DNA of 64,000 bases, taken from NCBI RefSeq assembly GCF_949628265.1, contig NC_088788.1, forward strand, positions 35,078,335 to 35,142,334, written 5' to 3'. The position numbers and the translations under genes were made by a program. Below are positions 47,868-58,200 of the stretch, in pieces; position 1 is the first letter of the stretch; every line of letters starts with the position of its first letter. Source of the stretch: Cloeon dipterum (taxonomy: Eukaryota > Arthropoda > Insecta > Ephemeroptera > Baetidae). Below the pieces are notes generated by a model. The model worked only from the letters and a program-made list of their open reading frames with translations, ran no database searches and was not told the origin of the DNA.

Positions 47868-49018
47868 TTAGATAATAACTTCCTCCGCCCCGATATCAAA
47901 ATATTCAACTTGGCTATCCTCTTCATATGAGTCTTTATCATTTTCGTTGGAATTTTCATCATCTCCAACGTCGTCTTCACCAGAATCAACATCTCCGTCA
48001 TAAAGATGCTCACCCTGATGAGAAAGGATCTCCATAATCTCATCCATATTCAGACCCTCGCAAAGTTCTGCAGGAACATACTGCTCTTGAGTAAACATAG
48101 CAAACTGGGCCTTGTTTTTCTCGATGTGCTCTTTCATTTGTCTATAGGCTTCGGTCATTGTGCCGGTCCTTTCGACATTTTCCATCTCTTTGCCTGAAAG
48201 AAGTTGTGTGATTAAAAAATAAATATAGTAAACTCTCTCGTGAAGAACCATAAAAATAAACACCATGTCGTAACCATTGATATTGTGTTGCCTTACCAGA
48301 TTATGCGAACCATATAGAGGTAAAATTTTACAGTTCAAAGATTTGAGTGGCAAATGGAGGTAATAAGAAAATTATTATTTTAATTTTTTTTAGTTTTTTG
48401 TCACTTTTTAAGCTATGAAGTTGGGCATTAAAGACTTTTTTGGGCAGGGTGCACACTTACGAAAATCATTCATGTATTTCGAATTCTCCTGGAAAGCTTT
48501 CAGTCCTTCTTTGCTAAGGTCAAAATCTTTGCTCCAATTTTTTATCAAGTCCGCAGCTTTGGTAAGGACTTTACCGCGAGAGGGTACCGGGTTCATTCCC
48601 TTCAGGCCAGGACAAACATGGATCAGGGCGTCAAAGCTTTCTTTCAGGTCATCTCTTCTTATCTTCTTGAGCTTGATAAAACGGCCTCGCCTGTCACTCT
48701 GAATTAGCACCAAATGATTTTCAATTTTGAGACTTATAACCAAAAAGCAATCTACTTACCGGTACCGCTACTCCTTCTACATTACTTAATACGTCAGAAG
48801 ATTCATCTGAACTACTTGAGCAGCTCAAAGCGTCCACTTAAAAAAATGGAAGTCAATTTTATGGGACATTTTCATTGAGAACATTGCACGTGTGTGAAGG
48901 TAAGTTAAGCTTTTCTCAATAATTTAAGAAACTTACTCAACATAGCTTCTGCGCGTGCTCGTTTTTTGGCAATCGAGACCTTCCGACGAGCTAGTTTGGT
49001 TTCGGCTTTCACTTCCAT
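47868..49018 (-). CDS. Divergent (b)HLH-like protein with acidic tail, 4 exons, 240 aa
   Basis: The exons on the minus strand are 49018-48937, 48836-48760, 48698-48461 and 48193-47868; phases close to 240 codons plus stop. The N-terminus is basic (ETKLARRKVSIAKKRARAEA), followed by a serine and acidic linker. Exon 3 resembles a Max/Myc-type helix-loop-helix: KIRRDDLKESFDALIHVCPGL for basic end and helix 1, a loop, then RGKVLTKAADLIKNW for helix 2. The glutamate that reads E-boxes in the basic region is not present (lysine instead), so standard CANNTG binding is uncertain. The C-terminal 50 residues are strongly acidic and end GAEEVII. The fold call is by pattern only. Confidence 0.6.
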
Positions 49019-49944
49019 TTTCCGATCTGCAAATTAAATATAAAAACTTAAGTATGAAACAGCGTTTTTATACAGCACGTTTTTTAGAAGGATGAATGAG
49101 AAGTCGCCTATCAAAATTCAAAATTACTATGTTTACTGAGATGTTTTCGTTATAGGTATTTTCGGCTCGTAAAACGTTTCATAAACCGGCTTTCTCGAGC
49201 GTATGCCTTTGCTGTTGAGTTGATATATACATATGTAATATTAAGAGTCGCGCTTATCATGAATAATGTCACATCTAAAATTACAAAAAATTCCGAAACA
49301 AAAAATTCCAAACACTTCCCAACAAATATCACCCATACCTACTCATGAGACAGTTCGTCCAAAGACCAAATGTGAAAATTCAAAGTCCACCACATTGTTA
49401 AAAATATACGTGCACAGGTGGTATAGGGAACCTTTTTGTTCCGCGTGAGCTAAAATTTCTCCTTTCAGCGCGTAAAATATTCTGATATTCTTCCAAATAT
49501 CACAAAGCAGGTGGCTTGGGCCCGGGCCTCAAAATCTGAAATTACTCCTTTACTTAACAAAGTACTTAAATACATACAATTTATCAAATAACAAATTTTT
49601 AATGACTTAAAATCCCGTCCTAATCGACCATTATTTTATAATTAAATTGCTCGATTCAACTAAAAACTATACTAGTGCTTGTCCTTTTCAATTAATCGTC
49701 AAACTAAATTTATCTTTAAATTGCCTCTGAAAAATACAATAATACATATATAACATAAAACTAAAAAATGCGATGAAACAATGAAAAATGAAACCATCTA
49801 TAACCGACTAATTAGCTCTTAGAAACAGTCTAAAATAGTCGGCTATTTCGGCCAAAAAAATCGTCTAAAACTCACAGCCCTATCCGGCCCTATCTATCAT
49901 GCAGCAACACAAAAGCCGAAAATTTGTATTGATTGAAGGGTATA
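49019..49944. other. AT-rich spacer before the large transposon
   Basis: No coding exon, RNA gene or clear repeat is visible. The HLH-like gene promoter should lie in the first few hundred bases. Confidence 0.4.
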
Positions 49945-50175
49945 GATATATATACAACAAAGTTGTATATACAACAATGAGTAACCTATATATACAACAA
50001 TGTTGTATACCTACAACAACGGTATATCCTATATATACAACAATGTTGTATACCTACAACAACGGTATATCCTATATATACAACAATTGTTGTATACCTA
50101 CAACAACGGTATATCCTATATATACAACAATTGTTGTATACCTACAACAACGGTATGTCCTATACCTACAACAAT
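49945..50175 (+). repeat. 43-44-bp palindrome-rich tandem repeat
   Basis: About four copies of a unit containing TATACCTACAACAACGGTAT and CCTATATATACAACAAT follow one another. Each unit contains ACAACA(A)TTGTTGT palindromes. The array abuts the GC-rich left end of the transposon. Confidence 0.75.
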
Positions 50176-50179
50176 AGCA

Positions 50180-50363
50180 ATCTGGCAACATCGCAGAATG
50201 GGCGGCAACGACAAGCACTGAAAAGCCCGTGGACGACACCGACTGCCGGCGCCGGCTCACGGTCGTCGCCGCCATCTTGCCAAGCGGAGAGCGGAGCGCG
50301 GACCGGAGCGGAACTGTGAAAATTCCGGAAAACGAAGCCACGAGCACCAGAAAACAGGAAATG
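50180..50363 (+). promoter_or_regulatory. GC-rich outer end of the left inverted repeat, promoter-like
   Basis: This stretch is CpG-rich with a CCGCCATCTTG string (YY1-like) near 50269-50279. It is followed by a consensus donor GTG|GTAAGC at 50370 and an acceptor TTGTTCACAG ending near 50438. The layout looks like a promoter and first exon transcribed inward. Confidence 0.4.
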
Positions 50364-51407
50364 CTAGTGGTAAGCGAACAAAGAAAGCGGTCGCCAACTT
50401 TGCAAATCACACAGGAAGATTCGCCGTATTGTTCACAGGGACAAACGACCTGGGGACGACCCTGCGCGTCCAAGTCTGGACGGTGCCGATTCCCGCGTGG
50501 CATGGACACGACCCGAGGAAGGAAGGATTTGGCCTTGTTGAGGTGAGTTTTAGCAGTGAAATTAGCACTGTGGGCTAATAATAAACCTGCCTTGTCTAGG
50601 TTGAGCAGCAGGCCCAGCAAATGTCGTCCGCAGTGGCGACGAAATGCAAAACAGGACACCTGGACGGTGCCGATTTTTGTTCGGTCGAGGAAGGAAGGGT
50701 TAGGCCTTGTTGAGGTGAGATTTAGCAGTGAAATTAGCACTGTGGGCTAATAATAAACCTGCCTTGTCTAGGTTGAGCAGCAGGCCCAGCAAATGTCGTC
50801 CGCAGTGGCGTTCAAATGCAAAACAGGACACCTGGACGGTGCAGATTTTTGTGCGGTCGAGGAAGGAAGGGTTAGGCCTTGTTGAGGTGAGTATTTTAGC
50901 AGTGAAATTAGCACTGTGGGCTAATAATAAACCTGCCTTGTCTAGGTTGAGCAGCAGGCCCAGCAAATGTCGTCCGCAGTGGCGTTCAAATGCAAAACAT
51001 GACACCTGGACGGTGCAGATTTTTGTGCGGTCGAGGAAGGAAGGGTTAGGCCTTGTTGAGGTGAGTATTTTAGCAGTGAAATTAGCACTGTGGGCTAATA
51101 ATAAACCTGCCTTGTCTAGGTTGAGCAGCAGGCCCAGCAAATGTCGTCCGCAGTGGCGTTCAAATGCAAAACAGGACACCTGGATGGTGCCGATTTTTGT
51201 TCAGTCGAGGAAGGAAGGGTTAGGCCTTGTTGAGGTGAGATTTAGCAGTGAAATTAGCACTGTAGGCTAATAATAAACCGGCCTTGTCTAGGTTGAGCAG
51301 CAGGCCCAGCAAATGTCGTCCGCAGTGGCGACGAAATGCAAAACAGGACACCTGGACGGTGCCGATTTTTGTTCGGTCGAGGAAGGAAGGGTTAGGTCTT
51401 GTTGAGG
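50364..51407 (+). repeat. Left inverted-repeat array of exon-intron-like units
   Basis: Five full units start at 50600, 50772, 50946, 51120 and 51292 (spacing 172-174), after a related but distinct first unit ending at 50541. Each unit has GTTGAGCAGCAGGCCCAG at its start and GTTGAG|GTGAG(T/A) at its end, then a 57-59-base AT-rich segment with GGCTAATAA and CTTGTCTAG. That equals a perfect donor, branch-like site and acceptor. The exon part is 115 nt, which shifts frame by one per copy. Confidence 0.85.
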
Positions 51408-51541
51408 TGAGTTTTAACAGTGAAATTAGCACTGGGCTGATTTGGATCTGTATTTTGGGCCATTATTTCTCGATTTTCTTTGGTGGAACTTGATTTTCTA
51501 TTCATAATAATCATACATAAACAGATTGCATATAATATGTA

Positions 51542-52977
51542 TGGCGGAGACACAATTCTGGGCCAGTCCACACTTCTGGGCCACTTCCATAAGAAAAGCA
51601 TTGATTTTATGGATTTTATTGTTGTGACCCACGTGATTTTAAATTGAACCAATTGGTTCAAAGTTTTTTGGTTCAAAGGGGGACAAAAATTGAACCAAAT
51701 CCTTAATGCAATGATTTCAAATAAAGAACCAATTGGTTTAATGAATAAATTTTCAAAATTTTAAATATATTTTAAATTTAGATGCAATTTGCACTTTTCG
51801 CACCTAAGGATGAATAGACTGATTAAGTCTTGTAATTTAATTGGCTGAAAACACATAACTTAATTAGTTCTTACCTGGATTCGAACCTTGTGATTTGTGA
51901 GCACATCCTCTACCCTCTGCACCACTCGCGTAACGGTATATGTTTTAAAAATTTGACGTATATATATCAAATAGGAAAAAACCGTGGAAGATGCGCCTGC
52001 TTTTAGTGACTAATCAGCCATTATGTGAGAAAACGTCCTGATTTAACTTATATTCTACTCTCATTGGGCCAGTTGCAACATTAAATATACCTACAAAAAC
52101 TTATTAATAAAGATTTCCGGGGTTATGTACCAATAAAATTTTCAAATTTTTATAAAAGGTTTGTTTTTTGGCATTTGGTTATTTGCAAGAAATTAAAAAA
52201 TGATTGCACACACCATTTGATGTTGGCAAATAATGAGTTAATAAACTGAAAAAAATTGAGAAATTTTTAATTTTGTGGTACTGAAACATATGAAGTTTTT
52301 GGTTCTCTGAATGAAAACAGCAATGTAGCAAAATTATACATTCCACCCCATCAATACTTAAAATGTTATTCTATATTGAAACCTAAAAAATATGAACCAA
52401 ATTCCCTGTTTTCTTGTGCATAGTGATTGTTTAATTAATGAAAGGAGTTAAAATTTAATCGGATCATAACATAATTTTTAAGATGTTCATATGGAAAAAA
52501 TCCAAAGTTTTTATTCGTTTTTTCCTAAATATTAACCAAAATATTTACATTATTCTGAGTCAAAAATACATACGAATGCTTGAAGTTTTGATTCTTTGTT
52601 GCAAATTATTGAACCAATAGATACTCTTAAACAAACTTTGCTTCTATTTTTTAGAAATAAAGAACCAAAACTCTGTTACAGACATGATTTGATTCTTTAT
52701 TTTAAAAAATTGAACCAAAACTTCTGTATGTTGCTTCATTAAAACAAAAAATTGAACCAACTTGGTTCATTGATTTGATTTTGAACCAAAATTGGTTCTA
52801 TTAATAGGATAATTGCATCAATTGGTTCAAAAAAGTGCAATCTTTGAACCAAATGACCAAAATTGAACCAATTGGTTCAATTTAAAATCACGTGGGGACC
52901 CATCAACAATGAAAACAATGCTATTTAAATGGAAGTGGCCCAGAAGTGTGGAATGGCCCAGAATTGTGTCTCCGCCA
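51542..52977. mobile_element. 1436-bp inverted-repeat element inserted in the MULE
   Basis: The termini are TGGCGGAGACACAATTCTGG and its complement, flanked by TA on both sides. The inverted arms extend about 120 bp. TA target duplications suggest a Tc1/mariner-type mover, but no transposase is encoded. The interior carries repeated GAACCAATTGGTTC palindromes near both arms. Confidence 0.75.
51880..51940 (-). repeat. tRNA-like pol III promoter fragment
   Basis: On the minus strand, TGGTGCAGAGGG fits the A box and GGTTCGAATCC is a perfect B box about 35 bases later. A proper acceptor stem and anticodon arm cannot be drawn, so it looks like a tRNA-derived SINE head or tRNA relic inside the TA-flanked element. 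Confidence 0.4.
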
Positions 52978-53054
52978 TATGTAAAATATTATCAAAATGC
53001 AAACAGAGAATGTATACATGCAAATATATGTACCATAACTTTTAGCGCATTAAA

Positions 53055-53209
53055 ACCTGCCTTGTCTAGGTTGAGCAGCAGGCCCAGCAAATGTCGTCCG
53101 CAGTGGCGTTCAAATGCAAAACAGGACACCTGGACGGTGCCGATTTTTGTGCGGTCGAGGAAGGAAGGGTTAGGCCTTGTTGAGGTGAGTTTTAGCAGTG
53201 AAATTAGCA
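53055..53209 (+). repeat. Isolated unit of the MULE end array
   Basis: A single unit begins CCTGCCTTGTCTAGGTTGAG and runs through GTTGAGGTGAGTTTTAGC. It is the inner continuation of the left array, separated from it by the TA-flanked element and cut by the Penelope-like insertion. Confidence 0.8.
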
Positions 53210-54472
53210 ATTCATTTATTAAGGAAATTTATATATAAGGTCAAATTCAAGTACATTAGAATTTTGGTAATATATCACGCAAGACGTGGGAAAGGAGTGT
53301 TTGATAGGAGTCTTGTGTACTTACTTGTTGATGTTACGAACACACAAAAGATGAGGAGATAGTTTGTTTGGAGAAATTTTCGGCACTGCATGTGTGAGTG
53401 CCTTCGTCAGCTCGCGTAGGTAGAATGAGATGAGAGCGGTGATGATGTAGGAGTACACACGTTATGGTCAGGGTTGGTGGAGGGGGGAAGGGTAGTTGGT
53501 GGAGGTGGTTGTGTGATATATTGCTTGATCTTAAAATTTCTATTTTTTTACTTTTTATTTACATGGTTAAGTCTTGCTCTGAATTTATTTAAATGTATCT
53601 ATTTATGCCAGGGACGGTTTGAGATTGGAAATCGTAAATAAAGGCCTGTTCTAATCTACGTAGGTCGCCGGGGGTTGATTTTTTTGGGAGTGATGTAATT
53701 ATTTTTACTGTGAAACATTTTTCTAATTCTCTTTTATTGTGACAGAGCGCATGTTCAGCTACCGGAACATCTGCTTCACGCCGTACCGTTTGTCTGTGGC
53801 CATTCATTCGTGATCTCAGGGTATTTATTGTTTTGCCAATATAATGGGCGTCGCAAAATTTGCATTGAAGGAAGCAAACTAATTTTTCAGTTGTGCAGGT
53901 GTTATGGCCTGAAATAAGGTAATTTTTGCCTGTGTTTGGGGCTGTCACAGACTTTGCTGGTTTGTGGATTTGGCATGTTTTACACGGCGGGCCTCTTGTG
54001 GCTTGGGTTTTGAATTGTTTGCAAGGGTATGAGCCTTGTGGGCCTTTTGGTGGCGCCGGGTTTAGATTTTCCGTTGTGGGTTTTTTGCAATAATGTTTGC
54101 TAAATTGGCGCTCCTTGAGAATGCGAGAGTCGCTGGCTTTTTAAAGATATCTTTTGTGACTTTTGACGAAGTAAGGATGTTGGAGGCTAAATTTATTACT
54201 TTGCGCATTTTTTGTAAGCTGGGTTGATAAGGGAGTACTAGCGGAGGTATGGTATTTTCCCTATTATTTTTAGATTTTTTGTGATATATCGTTCTTTTAA
54301 TTTGCTTTTTAATTAATGACTCGTCATAACCTTGTTTTTTGAAAGCATCTGAGATCCTTGTTTTATATTTTTCAAATCCTTCTTCTGTCGTGCATATTCT
54401 TTTTCCTTCCTTTACCAAAATTCTAATGTATTTGAATTTGACCTTATATATCAATTTCCTTAATATATGAAT
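53210..54472 (-). mobile_element. Penelope-like element fragment with inverted ends
   Basis: About 60-bp inverted repeats (53210-53272 and 54413-54472) bound the fragment. Between them, minus-strand coding remnants show the post-reverse-transcriptase region (LVLPYQPSLQKMRKVI, SRSANLANII) and a GIY-YIG endonuclease-type segment (HYIGKTINTLRSRMNGH). The reverse transcriptase core is absent, so the copy is 5' truncated. The insertion interrupts a MULE end unit, with GCA on both sides. Confidence 0.75.
53378..53410 (-). ncRNA. Hammerhead-ribozyme-like motif of the Penelope-like element
   Basis: On the minus strand CTGACGA is followed by a six-base-pair stem (GGCACT with AGTGCC) and GAAA, the hammerhead core order. 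Hammerhead ribozymes are known in the pseudo-LTRs of Penelope-like elements, and this lies downstream of the GIY-YIG segment. One extra A separates the core from the stem, so activity is uncertain. Confidence 0.5.
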
Positions 54473-54522
54473 TTATATTTCCAAAATGGATAATATTTTC
54501 ATGAAAAATATTGCAATAAGCA

Positions 54523-54600
54523 CTGGGCTAATAATAAACCTGCCTTGTCTAGGTTGAGCAGCAGGCCAGGTGAATGCCGTCCGCAGTGGCGATTAAGATT
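54523..54600 (+). repeat. Truncated MULE end unit after the Penelope-like insertion
   Basis: GCACTGGGCTAATAATAAACC and CTTGTCTAGGTTGAGCAG continue the unit interrupted at 53209, then the match decays after CCGTCCGCAGTGGCGA. Confidence 0.75.
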
Positions 54601-55222
54601 CAGTGCAAGTAACCATGGATATGGAGGGAGCTGTCATAATCTCCTTGGACTTGATTGGATATCCATGGTAATTAAAATTTCAGAGTTGCATTGACAGCAG
54701 CAATTAAAAGTATTGGTATATGGAAGCATTTATAATGCAATTTAATTAACATTGTTTCCATTAATAAATATTGAGGATTTTTTAAAACATTTCCGTAATA
54801 TGCGATATTAATGGAAGTGAATATAATTTCTATCAATAATATGCGACTGAATGGCAATGAGAGTGTGACCTTCAAAGACACAAGAGTAACTGGTAGAACT
54901 GCGATGTTAAGAATTTGCATTTAATCATCATAGTCAAAAATTAATTCACATTTTATTTGGAAAAGGATTTTGTTTAAAATAAATTGTAGATCTGCTTGTT
55001 TTATGAATGAAAACTAATGTTCGCGGCGAGTATCTACCAGTATTTTTAAATTTTTAAGAATTAAACGCTGAGTGTTAATGAATGGAAATTTTATTAAATT
55101 TTGCTTTTATTGACAAGTATTTGTAATAAATAATTGTTTACAATCAAATGTGAACCTATTGAACTGACACACATGAACAGAAATTCATATTGTTTTACAT
55201 GTTCACAACTTGCTCTCTAATG

Positions 55223-58200
55223 TCAATCATTTACTTGCGAATCTTCACAAGTTGAACTAGCACTGTCTGAGTCATTTAGGCCAAACTCTTTGATTGGCGT
55301 CTGCCTGATAGTGACTGTTGCACTCAAATTTTTGTCACCACATAGACCACATTTCCAGTTGGCAATTTCCTTGAATGATAAATTCAGGTCACCCTCAATT
55401 TCTGCTCTAGGGTGTCCAATACACCTTGGATGTAGCCAATTTTCACAAACAGGACACTGCATTGTGCGTTTGTCAAACGATTGGGGCATTTTGCAAATGC
55501 AGTAGAGGGGGACAGTAATGACTTCTCGGACAGAAGTTGTGTTCTTGGGACCAGGCTTTGCCTTCGAAGGGAAAGCAATCAGTTTGTCAGTCACAAGTAA
55601 ATAGGCCAAATGGCGCTTCATCAAATTTGTTACAAAATGCTTGTTGGGATCAACATGGCCATACATAGCAATCTCTGTTGCATTTGCAATAGCAAACAGT
55701 CCACAATTGTTAGCATCCTTCTTTTGATATTGACAGACCATCTTGTTAATTTTCAACTCATTTAAGTCACAATCTTTGGCGATATGAGCAAACTGAATTT
55801 CTGTAGAATCTGCAATTGGCCTATTTCGCTTTGAATCGTAGTAGAAAAATTCCTTTCCATCAAACCTAACGGTAATCCAATGCGCAAGGGTGTGCAAAAT
55901 CTGCACGTATTCTTTTTTAAGACAAGCTTGGTAACAGTCTACTTGCAATTGCACCAGTGCAGGTGACTGAAGTCCTTGATATTTTTCTTCTTTGTCCAGC
56001 TTCTCAATAAACATGGCCACAAAGTCATCAGGCACCTCAATGTTGTTGTCGAAAAATTCTTCAATCAGTTTCACACTAAAAGGTGTTTTTTCCATGAGTA
56101 GCTCCTTCAGTTTTTCTATAATATTAAGAAATTTTGCAAATTTCATTAACGTAACTCATTTGATCATTATATATGCTTCATAATATAATTGCAAATTGTA
56201 ATTTTTTTACAATATACCATCATCATTTCCAGCTGGATTCTTGCTCTGCGCGTGCTTCTTCAGCTTGTCCCGGTGCTCGTTACTTGTCCCTTTTGGTCGA
56301 CCACGGACCTTTGGTTTTAGTGGAAAACCAATCTTCTGCTGAGAAGTGATGTTTCTCAAAAACTCTGATGCTGGAAGAAGTGAGTTATAATTAGTATGCT
56401 CATAATTTATTAATCATGATTTTTGTACCTGAAGTAATTCTGATTGTATCAAATCCAGGCTCAGTTGCAATATCTCTGCTCTTACTTGCCTCATTTCTGC
56501 CTGCATTGTTCTCTGAAATCGAATACATTGTTTTGGTGAAAAATTTACATTTGTCTTACACACATACCACCTTCTGATTGCTTGCTGTCCAAGCCAGAAT
56601 TGATTCCAGTGCTGAGAGCTGAAATCTCAGCCTGGCTTATCTGTTGTAAACCATACTCGCTGATTTCATCTGAACGCAGAAAAAAGAAAAATTAATAATT
56701 TCATACTTTACAATCATCTCAGTACCACTCAGTTTGCTCTGCTCCTGCCTCTCTCTCTGAGAAAGAGCAATGTCTTCTATTTGTGAAATTTGTCTCAGCG
56801 CCTCGTCATCGAGAGCTACGGGAGATAGTTTTTATCAACATTATACAAGATATTGTTGCTGTAAACTAAAAATACCATCATCCTGTTCAACAGCATCAAC
56901 CTCTGCTTTCTCACTTTTGGTAACGCTTGTTGTTGCATTTATCATTTCATCAGATTCATCTTGTAACATTGATTGTTAGTGGATAAAATACTCTTAGGGA
57001 ACGGAGTTTTTACCTATTGTAAGATCAATTTCTATCACTTTTTTAGGCGTGCTGCTAATTAGTGGTGGTCCAGCTTTGGCCTCTTTCACATCATCGCTCT
57101 TCTCATAAACCTCGACTTCCCCAGAGCTATCTTTCTCATTCTCTAAATCCTTGCCAGCGTCTTGACCCCTAGAGCCAAATTCCTCAATTGCAGATTCTTC
57201 TTCATGAGCCACTGCAATTTCCACCGAGCCATCTTTATCCTCCTCGAAATCCTTGCCTGCCTCTTGCCCAGCAGATTCAACTTCTGACACTTCAACCAGC
57301 GCCAATCCGTCTTCCGCAGAGCCAATTTCCCGACCCTGTGACTCCTCAGCTTGCACAGAATAGTTTGCCTGTGCCTCAACATTATTTCCATCATCTTCGC
57401 AAGAGACAGAGCAGACTTCTTCAACGTCAAAAACTCCTACGTCTTCCACTGGACGCAACACATTCGCATTTCTGCCAGCTATAAATGTGAATTAATGTAA
57501 ATTTCTAGTACAAATCATATTATTATGTAAAATTACAATTTTTTCCAGCTACAAAGAAAGCTCCTTCAGTGTCAATTAATTGCTTAATCTGCTGCAGGTT
57601 CAATAGACTATCGTCAAATTGCTTTGTGCCAAGGTGTGATGCAGAATCAGCAATTTGCTTGCAGATGGCCAGAGCTCTGTTGTATTTTTGTTCTCGGCTC
57701 TGTGCTTTGGTAGCCCTTCTCGGAATTTGCACTAGCTGACTCTGAAATACATTTTAATTAAAAATACTAAACCAAAGTTCAATATTGTACCACATACCTC
57801 ATCATTTGTTTCAGAAGGAGGCAGCTGCTGCTCACAAGTTTGGTATTGAATGGTCCAGCGCATTGGGATTTCCACAGCATCGATCATGGGAAGCCCAATT
57901 TCCTTCCTCAGAGCCATGATGTGGTAGCAAGGTAATTTAATGCCCTTATAGAAAGGGCATTGACAGTTTAGCTCTGTAGTTTTGTAAGTAGTGAAGTATT
58001 CCCTCTTGCACAAAGGCACATATTTTTCTTGCTTTTCGAGCAGAGTGATGCAGTACTCGGTATAATCTTTGAGAGCTTTTCGTGCCTCCGAGACCACTGC
58101 TCCCTGTTGTGGCCTGTATGTGCTAACCTTTGTTGTGTAGCAGTGCTTCTTGTATTCAAGGCTTACGGTTTTGTCATATTGGAGCATGATGAGCTTTTTG

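Noticed and set aside
50229-51270. Long open frames on both strands across the left array (180 and 159 codons)
   Set aside because: They repeat the same peptide once per unit in both orientations and read through the splice-like sites. They arise from the repeat period, not from a protein gene.
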